The notes beneath the pieces were generated by a model. The model saw nothing but the letters and a program-made list of their open reading frames with translations, was not told where the DNA came from and ran no database searches. A DNA stretch of 40,374 nt from Bacteroidetes bacterium MED-G21 (GTDB taxonomy: Bacteria > Bacteroidota > Bacteroidia > Flavobacteriales > UBA7430): positions 1 through 40,374 of the forward strand of contig NTKG01000006.1 in assembly GCA_002457305.1 (NCBI GenBank), written 5' to 3'. Below, piece after piece: positions 1 to 8,562 of the stretch (position 1 is the stretch's first letter; each line of letters starts with the position of its first letter). Both the position numbers and the translations under genes were made by a program.

Positions 1-1190
1 AAAGTATCAAACTCTAAATAGATAATATTAGTGCAACCTGGAACAGCGAGAATATTACAAGAGCCATTATCAACAGAAGCCCCAGGATCATAATTAAGAT
101 AGCTACTGTCTGTACAACCTAATAGATTTATACAGTCTGGTGAATTGGAAGTATTTGCATTTGGATCGTATTCAAAATAATTTTGATCAGTACATCCCCA
201 AACTAAAGGGGTTATACACGATCCGTCGTCTTCGGAAGCATCAATTGGGGTGTCTAAAGTGATTACACCGAAATTATCTATAGTATGGTCATAATACTCA
301 GCATATAGAAAATTAGTACAGCCAGAAATTAACTCATTACCATAACAATTATAACCAGCTGGTGCATACTCACAAGTACTATCATCAAATTCTGCATTTG
401 GTTCATAATTACAGGCTACTGAGTCTGTACATCCACTAAGTTCTAATTCATCGCAAGTACCATCATCATCTATGTCGCTGAGACAAGCACCATAACAATC
501 GTAAAAGTTATCTGGATATTCGCAGGTTCCATCATTAACATTTTTAAGGCTATCATAATTACACGCATTTTGATCAGTACATCCTGAGTTCATTTCATTT
601 AAACACAATGACTCGTCACCTTGCTCATAATTGGGAAAATTATTTAGATCTATCTCGTATAAGCCAGGACTAATTTCATTATGATACCAAAATTCAATAA
701 ATGTAGGATCAGTACAGCCAATCGATGGATACTCACATGAGCCATCGTCTACTGATGCGTTTATATTATAATTATTTGCGAATTCATCTGTACATCCAGA
801 AATTAATGGATCAGGCACATTGACATTGACTGATTGATTATCCCAATCAGAGTTTAAATAAGGCCAACTGAGGCAATCCAAATTGAAAATTTCAGAATTA
901 TCTAAAGAAATATTTATAAAATTGCTATAACTATTACCACAATATATTCCATTTCCGGCATCATCGGATATTTCAACTAAATAGTCACCAGGATCTAGAC
1001 AATATGACTCTGACCAATACGGACCCCACATATCCCAACTATCTATTAAATTGCCATCTGATGAAATACTTACAGTATTTTGATTACTACTATTCCAATC
1101 ACCATTAGTAGAAATCTGTAAAGTGACACATTGACCGAAGCTTGCAATGGGAACACATAAAATAACAACAAGAAGTTTATATAAATTCAT
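1..1190 (-). CDS. Secreted Cys-rich GCTD-repeat protein, C-terminus cut by window edge
   Basis: The frame is open from an ATG at 1190 to the left edge, giving about 396 residues with no stop, so the C-terminus is missing. Residues 1-20 form a signal peptide ending near SFGQ. Residues 20-110 look like a beta-rich domain with an acidic DAGNGIYCG stretch. From about residue 125 there are about eight tandem units of the type GCTDxxACNYxxxAxxDDGSCxY, some followed by a YDCYGACLSDIDDDGTCD insert that looks calcium-binding. Each unit carries two cysteines, which probably form a disulphide after export. Such units are common in secreted proteins of marine Flavobacteriales, but their function is not known. 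The gene starts 26 bases after the end of the next upstream gene on the same strand and is probably co-transcribed with it. Adhesion or a cell-surface role is inference only. Confidence 0.8.
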   Translation of the reverse strand, partial: MNLYKLLVVILCVPIASFGQCVTLQISTNGDWNSSNQNTVSISSDGNLIDSWDMWGPYWSESYCLDPGDYLVEISDDAGNGIYCGNSYSNFINISLDNSEIFNLDCLSWPYLNSDWDNQSVNVNVPDPLISGCTDEFANNYNINASVDDGSCEYPSIGCTDPTFIEFWYHNEISPGLYEIDLNNFPNYEQGDESLCLNEMNSGCTDQNACNYDSLKNVNDGTCEYPDNFYDCYGACLSDIDDDGTCDELELSGCTDSVACNYEPNAEFDDSTCEYAPAGYNCYGNELISGCTNFLYAEYYDHTIDNFGVITLDTPIDASEDDGSCITPLVWGCTDQNYFEYDPNANTSNSPDCINLLGCTDSSYLNYDPGASVDNGSCNILAVPGCTNIIYLEFDT

Positions 1191-1216
1191 TTCAGGGGGG
1201 ACTGAACTTTTAAGGT

Positions 1217-2848
1217 CTAATTAATAAGTCTTTTTTCTACCGAGCCATCAGAGTAAAGGAAAATAACTGTAGAGCCTTTAGCTGAATCGTTAAGCTCTAT
1301 TTCTTGCCCAAGTAAGTTTACAGTTTTAACAAGACTTCTTATGTCGTTAGGATGAAGCTCAACAGGCATGTCTAGAACCCACTGAGGTACAGTAGGGGTA
1401 AGTTCTATTCTTTGTCCACCAGTATCTGGGTACATAAATCCGTCAATAGCTTGTGTTACTTTAATTTGGTAGCCTTGCCCTGGAATAAGATTACCAATAC
1501 CATTAAAACTAAATTCTGGCCAGTAAACATCAGCAGCATTGTTTTTAACAATATCTATGTAATCAACAATTTCTAAAAATGTCGCTACGGCATCTTGTTC
1601 ACGATCTAAGGTGTACCCAATAAGGTTCCAACCTGCAATTATATCTATAGAAATTGGAGATGAATAGTTTGCAATAGAATCTTCAAGGTTTACAATTTGT
1701 GCAAGATAGTTAGCTTCTTGCTCAGCATATGCTGCTGCTGCTGCTTGGGCATCTGAAGCACATTGTGCATTCGCTGCATCTAATTCATTACCTAATTCGT
1801 TAAAAGCTTCTTGCCAGGTTGTTTCACACGCCCCTTCAAGTTGACAGGCGGCATCTGCGCTATACTGCACATAATGATCATCGGTACATCCAGGGGTTCC
1901 TTCACATGTTCCATCGTCTTCTTCAGCATCAGGGTTGAAGTTACAAAAGGCTGGATCCATACATCCGTATATGGTAAGGTCAAAATTAATTTCAGTAAAT
2001 GTTAGGAAGGAATTTGCAACGTACCCTTCAAAATCAGGAACAGATTCAAAAGCAATAACGTAGTTTTGGTTTGTTAAAATTGCAAATGTAGGAACCTGTC
2101 CTTCTAACAAACCATCAATAGGGTCAGTTATGGCATCGTCTCCCCATAATGCAACGGTAAAAAATCCATCAGATCCGTTGTCCATTCCTTGAATTTCGCT
2201 TGTGCTTATACATTCTGGAATGCCATCTTGGTCAAAATCGAAAAATGTACCTATTGTGCCACCTTGAAATAGGTTAATTGAAGGGACATTCATTCCAACA
2301 ATCATGCTATTGTCTGTTTGTGAAACCGGATTAAACGATTCTGGTGTAAGATCTAGGTTGTATATTGTTGTGGAACAAGAACCATTGTCTACATCTGCTA
2401 GATAGCCTTGCGTGTGGTATTCTAAAAATTCATCATCGGTACATCCAGAAAGTGTAATGTAGTTTGTAACTGTAAGAGCGTTGGTGATATAGCCGTTAAA
2501 ATTTGCTACTTCTGCAATTGAAACCACTCGTCCATCTGTTTTTAATATTGCGAAAGAAGGCACCTCTCCGTCTTGTAGGCCATCTATTTCTGGTGTTCCT
2601 GTGTCATTACCCCATATCGCCATTGTGAAAAATCCATATTCAATAATTTCTAGTCCAATACATGTACCTTCAGCATTAAAAGCTGCTATAGATCCTCCAA
2701 TGAAATCATCTAACTGATCTGTGCTCACACCAAGAGTCATGTTAGAGCCAGTGTTTATAGGTGTGTAAAATTGATCTGCACTGGTAATTTGTGCTATAGC
2801 GCTGTCTGCAATAAATAATGTGAGTAATAAAGAGAATAAATTTTTCAT
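1217..2848 (-). CDS. Secreted modular protein with WGDD, GCTD and GWN-IGY modules and a T9SS-like tail
   Basis: The protein has 543 residues. Residues 1-19 are a signal peptide. Residues about 30-110 and 175-260 are two copies of a module with IGGSIAAFNAEGTCIG / WGNDTG and GGTIGTFFDF / WGDDAIT landmarks. Each copy is followed by GCTD Cys repeats (about 134-160 and 293-345). An Ala/Gln-rich, probably coiled-coil linker spans about 345-395. A single GWNLIGY...FNGIGNLIPGQGYQIK module follows at about 400-470. The last 60 residues (VNLLGQEIEL...STVIFLYSDGSVEKR) resemble a type A T9SS sorting tail, where VxNxxGQxV and a final basic strand are typical, so type IX export and surface attachment are likely. 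The gene lies in a minus-strand run with the LRR gene upstream and another GCTD protein downstream. No enzymatic motif is seen. Confidence 0.85.
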   Translation of the reverse strand: MKNLFSLLLTLFIADSAIAQITSADQFYTPINTGSNMTLGVSTDQLDDFIGGSIAAFNAEGTCIGLEIIEYGFFTMAIWGNDTGTPEIDGLQDGEVPSFAILKTDGRVVSIAEVANFNGYITNALTVTNYITLSGCTDDEFLEYHTQGYLADVDNGSCSTTIYNLDLTPESFNPVSQTDNSMIVGMNVPSINLFQGGTIGTFFDFDQDGIPECISTSEIQGMDNGSDGFFTVALWGDDAITDPIDGLLEGQVPTFAILTNQNYVIAFESVPDFEGYVANSFLTFTEINFDLTIYGCMDPAFCNFNPDAEEDDGTCEGTPGCTDDHYVQYSADAACQLEGACETTWQEAFNELGNELDAANAQCASDAQAAAAAYAEQEANYLAQIVNLEDSIANYSSPISIDIIAGWNLIGYTLDREQDAVATFLEIVDYIDIVKNNAADVYWPEFSFNGIGNLIPGQGYQIKVTQAIDGFMYPDTGGQRIELTPTVPQWVLDMPVELHPNDIRSLVKTVNLLGQEIELNDSAKGSTVIFLYSDGSVEKRLIN

Positions 2849-2939
2849 TTTTAAAGGTTTTTTTTGGGAGTTCTTAAAATTTAGGCAAAAATGATGCCGT
2901 TAATAAAATCGATTTTACATGGATTATCTTAAACTTGAT

Positions 2940-4169
2940 TTAATAATTTATGTTGTTAGGTAAAAAGTGTAGAAGCGTATTTTCTTCTACCTTAACTTGA
3001 TATCCTTTTCCAGGCTCCATATTACCAATTCCATTAAAGTTCCATGAAGGAATTAGTACGTCACCATGTTCATCTTTTGCTAAAATAAGGTTATTACAAA
3101 GTATAAGTTCATTTAAAACTAAATCTGCGAGAGCTGGTTGGTTTCTTAAATAACCAATCATATTCCATCCAGCATTTAATACAAGAGGATTAGTTTCTGG
3201 TTCTATATACTCAACATTTAATGAGAGTGATGTAGCATTAGATGTTTTTATTTGGTAAGCTTCTCCAAGTTCTATTTCTCCAACACCATTATAATTATAT
3301 TCAGATAAATACACTGCTCCATAATTATCTTTTGCCATAATCACATCAGATGAGATCGGGTTTAAGATGTTATCAAGGTTCATGTTTGGAGTTAATCCAT
3401 AAATAGAAAAAATAGACCATCCTAGCGGGAGGTTTACGTCTTGGGTAATTATGTTATTTGAATCTACACAATGCGGATAAATTCCAAGAAGTTCTTCAAA
3501 AATTTCTGAATAGTCACCAACACATTCAATGTTGTTATTGAAGATGTTTAATGGGTTGTTGTAAAGTAATCCTAAATTACTTGGTAAATCTGGAAGTGAT
3601 GTTAATTGGTTATAACTACAGTTAATATGAGCAAGGTTTTCAGGTAAATAGGGAAGTGAAGTAATGTTGTTAAAACTACAATCGATGTGTGTTAAGTTAT
3701 AAGGAATATTGGGTAGTGAATAAAGTGAGTTAACTGCGCAATAAAGTTGTTTTAAGTTTGAAGGTAAGTCAGGTAAAATGATAATTTGATTGTAACTACA
3801 GTCTATAAATTCAAGAGTATTTGGTAGTGATTCTATTGTATTTAAATTTATGCAATGACTTGTATTTAGTGTAATTAAATTAGGAGGAAGTTCAGGTAAT
3901 TGAGTAAGTTGATTATAGCTGCAATTTAACGCTGTTAAATTTTCAAAATAATGTATGCCATCTAAATTATTTATTTCTGAAGAAGAACAATCAATAGATG
4001 TAATGTTAGAACAGAGATTGATATCCAACAAAGAGTCGTTAATGAATATTTCAGAGTGGTTTTCTTGAAGAAAAGTTCTAAAATTTAAATCATTTACCTC
4101 AAAGGTTCCTTCTTGTGCAATACAAGAAAAAACAATGGAGAGGGACACTATGAAGAGTTTCATTTTCAT
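2940..4169 (-). CDS. Secreted leucine-rich-repeat protein with two GWN-IGY modules
   Basis: The protein has 409 residues. Residues 1-18 are a signal peptide (ends near CIAQ). Residues about 47-215 form seven or eight leucine-rich repeats of about 21 residues, of the type LPxNLxxIDCSYNxLTSLPDLP. They resemble the bacterial LPxNL class found in surface and effector proteins, with a conserved Cys in each repeat. After a short linker come two tandem GW modules: GWSIFSIYG...NYNGVGEIELGEAYQIK (about 248-320) and GWNMIGYL...NFNGIGNMEPGKGYQVK (about 330-400). The protein stops right after the second copy, with no recognisable type IX sorting tail. A perfect -7 box lies only 7 bases before the ATG. 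LRR domains usually bind proteins, so adhesion or recognition is inferred; the partner is unknown. Confidence 0.85.
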   Translation of the reverse strand: MKMKLFIVSLSIVFSCIAQEGTFEVNDLNFRTFLQENHSEIFINDSLLDINLCSNITSIDCSSSEINNLDGIHYFENLTALNCSYNQLTQLPELPPNLITLNTSHCINLNTIESLPNTLEFIDCSYNQIIILPDLPSNLKQLYCAVNSLYSLPNIPYNLTHIDCSFNNITSLPYLPENLAHINCSYNQLTSLPDLPSNLGLLYNNPLNIFNNNIECVGDYSEIFEELLGIYPHCVDSNNIITQDVNLPLGWSIFSIYGLTPNMNLDNILNPISSDVIMAKDNYGAVYLSEYNYNGVGEIELGEAYQIKTSNATSLSLNVEYIEPETNPLVLNAGWNMIGYLRNQPALADLVLNELILCNNLILAKDEHGDVLIPSWNFNGIGNMEPGKGYQVKVEENTLLHFLPNNINY

Positions 4170-4176
4170 GTAAAAA

Positions 4177-4184
4177 CAAATTTA
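4177..4184 (-). promoter_or_regulatory. Bacteroidota -7 box, LRR gene
   Basis: The minus strand reads TAAATTTG, a perfect TAnnTTTG match, followed by TTTTTAC and then the ATG. If transcription starts about 4 bases after the G, the leader is only about 4 bases long, so translation would be almost leaderless. No good -33 TTTG at 19-21 bases spacing is seen. Confidence 0.45.
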
Positions 4185-4265
4185 ATAAATTATACTTAAA
4201 TAAATTCATATTACTTAAGCTTAACAAATAAAAATTTACGTCGAAATGAATCGTTAGGTATGAAT

Positions 4266-5873
4266 TTATTTAATTGTTTTTAGCAATTGAATACTTACTG
4301 TTGTTTTTTGATTGTCGGGAAATTTAAAGGAGTATTTAGGAATTGGCGCGAGTCCAGCATGTTTTGCAGCATTTATAAAACAAGAATGTTCTATAATATA
4401 TTGGTCGGTATATCCATGGGTAGCATCGTAAGCAGTGGCAAGTGTTTTTCCTATATTAGATGTTGCGACTTTCGGTTTAATGGAATGCAGTTCCACAATT
4501 AAAAGACCAAATTTTTTAAGGTAGGGTGCCCACGATTTTAAGTGATTGTTAAGGTTTTGGAATAGTTCATTGTTTGGTATTCTTCTGCCTCGATATGCAA
4601 AAGCCCCTTCTGATTTAGTTGTTAATTCTGTTTTACTTGGTTTTTTATAGATACGATTGTGATCTAAAAATGTTCTTGTATTTAGTAAATCTCCTAATTT
4701 TATGCCGTGTTTTTCAAATAGCATTTTATTTAGATTTTCGGGGTCACTAATATCTCCAAATACGACTTCTGCAGATATTTTTTCTTCGGTCATTTTTTTT
4801 CGAGTGGCTATTCGAGCTTTTTTGTTATAGTCTGCACCAACAATAAGTAGTGGGTGTTTTGATAATATTTTTCCTCTTGCAGTTTTTTTACAGATGACAT
4901 CATATACATGATGAATAAAAGTTCCATCGCCACAACCAACATCAATAATGCCTTTAGGTTGTTGATTTATTGGTTTGTTAAAGATTTCGATAATTATTTC
5001 ATCAATTTTTTTGAAGTATGTGCCATGTGCGCCACCACTTCCCCATACATTCATGTATCTATAAACATGGCTTTCATCTCCTTCAGCAGTTTTTTCCCAA
5101 ATTAAATTTGGATCGCCTATGAGTAAGGTTTCTAATTGCGCAAAAGTTGGAAGATAAGATACAGTAACACCATATGCACTTGCCCTTTTTGCATAGAAGA
5201 TACCTTTGTCATTAAACCGTATTTCTGAATTTGTTTTGTTAATGAAATTTAGATGTTCAAAAATGTTAACAATCAAATTAAATGTACTTTTTTTTATGCC
5301 TAGATTTTTAGCCGAAAGAATAGAGTTTTCATTAAGGTCTTGTAATTTATTATTAATACCCAGGCCTACCATAATTGGGCCTAAGAGAATACCTTCCATG
5401 TGGAATGCCATTCTTGTTTTTAATTCGCTATTATCATCATTTTTGAACTCTATTAGTTGGTTCCAAGCCTCTTCTAATGCATCTATATTTAATGAATCAG
5501 ACATTAGATTCTTAGGTCGAATGGTGTAAGATTGAATTAGACTGTAAAAGATTTTGTAGTGTTTTACAAGTTCGAGTGCTTGAGCTCCTGTATTTGTTAG
5601 CTCCAAGGATATCTCATCATGTTCATTATTAGTTTTTCTATCAAGGTACCCCTGAGAAGCTAAAATCCTAAGTGCCACATTTAAGTATCCTTCATTGGTT
5701 TTAGTAATCTTTTGAAGATTACTAAGACTCCATTTATTTTTTTTTAAGAAATGTGAAAGTATATTGAGTTTATGAAGTGCGTAAATTGAAGGTATTAAAG
5801 CCCAACCATCTAGATGGAGGAATATTCTTTTTCTAATTTCTACTCTTTCTTGTTTATTTAAAATTCCTGTCAT
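4266..5873 (-). CDS. Large SAM-dependent methyltransferase with two winged-helix regions (AprA-related type)
   Basis: The protein has 535 residues, much longer than a single class I methyltransferase. Two winged-helix-like segments are visible: about 12-100 (EGYLNVALRILASQGYL) and about 155-235 (KSTFNLIVNIFEHLNFI). The first of these resembles the dimerisation domain of O-methyltransferases. The SAM-binding core starts at about 307 with motif I DVGCGDGTF (311-319) and an acidic GADYN further on. A distinctive LLNTRTFLDHNRIY segment sits at about 387-400, in the region expected for substrate binding. From memory it resembles AprA-related polyketide methyltransferases, which act on carrier-bound or free acids. 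No polyketide synthase or carrier protein is nearby, so the substrate is unknown. It lies 82 bases after der on the same strand; I see no promoter or terminator in that gap. The methyltransferase fold is sure, the subfamily is tentative. Confidence 0.75.
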   Translation of the reverse strand: MTGILNKQERVEIRKRIFLHLDGWALIPSIYALHKLNILSHFLKKNKWSLSNLQKITKTNEGYLNVALRILASQGYLDRKTNNEHDEISLELTNTGAQALELVKHYKIFYSLIQSYTIRPKNLMSDSLNIDALEEAWNQLIEFKNDDNSELKTRMAFHMEGILLGPIMVGLGINNKLQDLNENSILSAKNLGIKKSTFNLIVNIFEHLNFINKTNSEIRFNDKGIFYAKRASAYGVTVSYLPTFAQLETLLIGDPNLIWEKTAEGDESHVYRYMNVWGSGGAHGTYFKKIDEIIIEIFNKPINQQPKGIIDVGCGDGTFIHHVYDVICKKTARGKILSKHPLLIVGADYNKKARIATRKKMTEEKISAEVVFGDISDPENLNKMLFEKHGIKLGDLLNTRTFLDHNRIYKKPSKTELTTKSEGAFAYRGRRIPNNELFQNLNNHLKSWAPYLKKFGLLIVELHSIKPKVATSNIGKTLATAYDATHGYTDQYIIEHSCFINAAKHAGLAPIPKYSFKFPDNQKTTVSIQLLKTIK

Positions 5874-5955
5874 ATTAATCTAGGGAGTTTTATTTAACTA
5901 GTTTGGGTTTGTTAATTAATAACCCCTAATATATTCATTAAAGGTTGAAGCGTTA

Positions 5956-7263
5956 TTATTTTTTTCTAAAATAAATCCTAATAGGAATCCCATGAAGATT
6001 GTATGTATCTCTTAGTTTATTTTCTATAAAACGTTTGTATGGATCTTTAACGTATTGTGGAAGATTGCAAAAGAATGCAAATGATGGAACTTTTGTAGGT
6101 ATTTGGGTAATGTACTTGATTTTAACGTATTTCCCTTTGTAAGAAGGTGGAGGTGTGTTTTCTGTAATAGGCAAGAAGCTATTGTTTAATTCTGAAGTAG
6201 AAATTTTTGTGTTTTTTCTATTGTACACTTCTACAGCCATTTCTACTGCTTTAAAAATTCGCTGTTTGGTAGTCGCTGAAATGAAAATGATAGGGTAATC
6301 TGTAAATGGTGCAGTTTTAGTAAGAATCATTTTTCGGTAATGCTCCATAGTCATTGTTTCCTTATTTTCTACAAGGTCCCATTTGTTTACCAGAACAACA
6401 ATGCCTTTGTTGTTCTTTTCTGCTAAATGAAAAATGTTAAGGTCTTGAGCGTCAAACCCAATAGTGGCATCAACCATAACAATACAAACGTCACTGTGTT
6501 CAATAGCTCTAATGGTTCTCATAACGGAGTAAAACTCAAGATTTTCATGAACCTTAGCTTTTTTTCTAAGTCCTGCAGTATCTACAAGTGTAAATTCATG
6601 ACCAAATTGATTGTAGTGAGTGTCTATAGAGTCACGTGTGGTTCCCGCAATGCTGGTGACGATGTTTTTGTTTTTTCCCATCAAGGCATTAACTAGGGAT
6701 GATTTGCCCGCATTAGGTCGTCCAACAATAGCAAATTTTGGCAATTCGTCAGATTCTGGTTCGTCTTCTTTTGAGAAACAATTAACAACAGCATCTAGGA
6801 GATCTCCGGTTCCGCTTCCATTAATTGATGAAATGGGGAAGTATTCGCCTAGTCCAAGGTTGTAAAATTCCATAGCATCATCCATTCTCATGGCATTATC
6901 TACTTTGTTTACAGCAATAAAAACTGGTTTATTTGCTTTGCGCAGAATTTGGGCAACATCCATGTCTAGATCTGTTGTTCCGGTTTCAACATCAACCACA
7001 AAAATGATACAGTCAGATTCTTCTACAGCAATTTTAACTTGTTTTCTGATTTCAGCTTCAAAAATATCTTCAGATCCTGTTATGTAGCCTCCAGTATCAA
7101 TTACAGTAAAATCTCTACCATTCCAATCGGAGATGCCGTAATGACGGTCTCGTGTTACACCACTTACAGAATCAACAATGGCTTGGCGACGTTGCGTAAG
7201 TCGGTTAAAAAGGGTTGACTTCCCTACATTTGGACGGCCAACAATAGCTACAATATTTCTCAT
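5956..7263 (-). CDS. der: Ribosome biogenesis GTPase Der (EngA)
   Basis: The protein has 435 residues, the usual size. It has two consecutive GTPase domains: G1 motifs GRPNVGKS (9-16) and GRPNAGKS (181-188), DTGGY and DTAGL G3 motifs, and NKVD and NKWD G4 motifs. A C-terminal KH-like domain with a basic tail ends in RIYFRKK. Der acts in maturation of the 50S ribosomal subunit in the cytoplasm and is normally essential. It follows era by 8 bases, so the two GTPase genes form one transcription unit led by the era promoter. Pairing of era and der is common in Bacteroidota and fits a shared role in ribosome assembly. Confidence 0.97.
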   Translation of the reverse strand: MRNIVAIVGRPNVGKSTLFNRLTQRRQAIVDSVSGVTRDRHYGISDWNGRDFTVIDTGGYITGSEDIFEAEIRKQVKIAVEESDCIIFVVDVETGTTDLDMDVAQILRKANKPVFIAVNKVDNAMRMDDAMEFYNLGLGEYFPISSINGSGTGDLLDAVVNCFSKEDEPESDELPKFAIVGRPNAGKSSLVNALMGKNKNIVTSIAGTTRDSIDTHYNQFGHEFTLVDTAGLRKKAKVHENLEFYSVMRTIRAIEHSDVCIVMVDATIGFDAQDLNIFHLAEKNNKGIVVLVNKWDLVENKETMTMEHYRKMILTKTAPFTDYPIIFISATTKQRIFKAVEMAVEVYNRKNTKISTSELNNSFLPITENTPPPSYKGKYVKIKYITQIPTKVPSFAFFCNLPQYVKDPYKRFIENKLRDTYNLHGIPIRIYFRKK

Positions 7264-7271
7264 TTTTTGGT

Positions 7272-8162
7272 TTATGTGAAGTATCCGAAGCGCTTTAAAT
7301 CTTGCTCATTATCGCGCCAGTTCTTCGTTACTTTAACAAATAGTTTTATAAATATTTTCTTTCCGAAAAAAGTTTCTAAGTCTTTTCGAGCCTGTGTCCC
7401 CACTTTTTTGAGTGCTTTTCCTTGATGACCAATGATAATTCCTTTTTGAGTTTCACGTGCTACATTTATGATGGCTTCTATCCGAATAATTTCATCTTCT
7501 TCTTTAAATGTTTCAATAACAACCTCAACAGAATAAGGGATTTCCTTTTGGTAATTTAGTAAGATTTTTTCTCGAATAATTTCAGAAACAAAAAACCGTT
7601 CGGGTTTATCAGTTAAGGCATCGGTAGGAAAGTATGGAGTTCCGTTGGGAAGCATAGCTGTTATTTCCGACATAATTTTGTCAACGCCAAAACCTTCAAT
7701 AGCAGAAATGGGTATTATTTTAGCTTTGGGTAATTGAGATTCCCAATGGTTCATAGCTTTTTCTACACCTTCTTGATTTGATTTATCAATTTTATTAATG
7801 AGTAATAAAATCGGTATATCTGTGTTTTTTAGGCGTTCAAAAAAGCTGCTGTCTTTTAAAGATTTCTCACCTATTTCTACCATGTAAAGAAATACGTCTG
7901 CATCTTGAAATGCAGAACGAACAAACTTCATCATACTAGATTGAAGATTGTAGTTTGGTTGAATGATTCCAGGCGTGTCAGAAAATACAATTTGATAATT
8001 TTCGTCATTAACAATTCCAAGGATTCGATGTCGGGTTGTTTGTGCTTTTGATGTAATAATTGATAATCTTTCACCAATGAGTTTGTTCATTAGGGTAGAT
8101 TTTCCAACATTTGGATTTCCAATGATGTTTACAAAACCAGATTTGTAATCCTTTTTTTCCAT
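7272..8162 (-). CDS. era: GTPase Era
   Basis: The protein has 296 residues, typical for Era. The N-terminal GTPase domain has G1 GNPNVGKST (15-23), DTPGI (G3) and NKID (G4). The C-terminal half is a KH domain, with the motif [20 protein letters not shown] in a Gly-x-x-Gly type loop, which binds the 3' end of 16S rRNA. Era assists 30S subunit assembly at the membrane or in the cytoplasm. It is the first gene of an era-der transcription unit. The ATG at 8162 is supported by a perfect -7 box whose G is 9 bases upstream, giving a predicted leader of about 5 bases and no room for a Shine-Dalgarno site. Confidence 0.97.
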   Translation of the reverse strand: MEKKDYKSGFVNIIGNPNVGKSTLMNKLIGERLSIITSKAQTTRHRILGIVNDENYQIVFSDTPGIIQPNYNLQSSMMKFVRSAFQDADVFLYMVEIGEKSLKDSSFFERLKNTDIPILLLINKIDKSNQEGVEKAMNHWESQLPKAKIIPISAIEGFGVDKIMSEITAMLPNGTPYFPTDALTDKPERFFVSEIIREKILLNYQKEIPYSVEVVIETFKEEDEIIRIEAIINVARETQKGIIIGHQGKALKKVGTQARKDLETFFGKKIFIKLFVKVTKNWRDNEQDLKRFGYFT

Positions 8163-8170
8163 TTCTTTCG

Positions 8171-8178
8171 CAAAGATA
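8171..8178 (-). promoter_or_regulatory. Bacteroidota -7 box, era-der operon
   Basis: The minus strand reads TATCTTTG followed by CGAAAGAA and then the era ATG. With initiation about 4 bases past the G, the leader is about 5 bases. The -33 element is weak. Confidence 0.5.
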
Positions 8179-8216
8179 CAATAAATATGCCCCTGTAAAT
8201 GATTATTTCAGTAGAC

Positions 8217-8314
8217 TTGTAACGCTTTGTTTTGTGCTTTAATGCTTATTACTATTGATTGTAGTGCTTCAAATAAAAAAGATTAAAAAATTGAGTTGTA
8301 ATGCTTGTTTTCTC
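8217..8314 (+). repeat. Three spaced TTGTAryGCTT repeats upstream of initiator tRNA
   Basis: Near-identical direct repeats: TTGTAACGCTTTGTTTT (8217-8233), TTGTAGTGCTTC (8259-8270) and TTGTAATGCTTGTTTT (8296-8311), about 40 bases apart. The last one contains the TTG that sits 21 bases before the tRNA -7 box. They could be upstream activating or regulator sites for the tRNA promoter. Function is unproven. Confidence 0.4.
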
Positions 8315-8336
8315 TAAGGACTTTGTCTTATATTTG
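8305..8336 (+). promoter_or_regulatory. Promoter of initiator tRNA
   Basis: TTG (8305-8307), 21-base spacer, TATATTTG (8329-8336): both Bacteroidota sigma elements at canonical spacing. The predicted start point falls at or within a base or two of the first tRNA nucleotide (8340). Confidence 0.65.
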
Positions 8337-8339
8337 CAT

Positions 8340-8412
<73 letters not shown>

Positions 8413-8418
8413 CTAAAT

Positions 8419-8457
8419 TTAAACCTCTATGAATCAAGTGTTTGTAGAGGTTTTTTT
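8419..8457 (+). terminator. Intrinsic terminator after initiator tRNA
   Basis: AAACCTCTA (8421-8429) pairs with TAGAGGTTT (8445-8453) around a 15-base loop and runs into a T tract. It closes the single-gene tRNA unit seven bases after the tRNA 3' end. Confidence 0.8.
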
Positions 8458-8508
8458 ATTCATTTCACCTTTTCCAATACTCTTGAGAAGACTTTATTTA
8501 TTTAAAGT

Positions 8509-8516
8509 TAAATTTG
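8509..8516 (+). promoter_or_regulatory. Bacteroidota -7 box, CxxCH modular protein gene
   Basis: TAAATTTG, a perfect TAnnTTTG match, 46 bases before the TTG start. A CTTG at 8482-8485 may be a -33 element, but the spacing (23) is slightly long. Confidence 0.4.
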
Positions 8517-8562
8517 GCATATTATTTGAGATTTTTACACCGTAATTTTTTTTTAAAATAAT

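Noticed and set aside
1-1190. Possible CRISPR or DNA repeat array because of the repeated GCTD pattern
   Set aside because: The repeats exist at the protein level; DNA units vary in length and sequence and lie in one continuous reading frame.
1191-1206. TTCAG...CTGAA hairpin with a G-rich loop before the first gene's ATG
   Set aside because: The stem has only five pairs and no T run; it could affect translation but evidence is too thin.
5206-5529. 107-codon open frame on the plus strand opposite the methyltransferase gene
   Set aside because: It is an antisense shadow of a clear coding region, with no signal, motif or promoter of its own.
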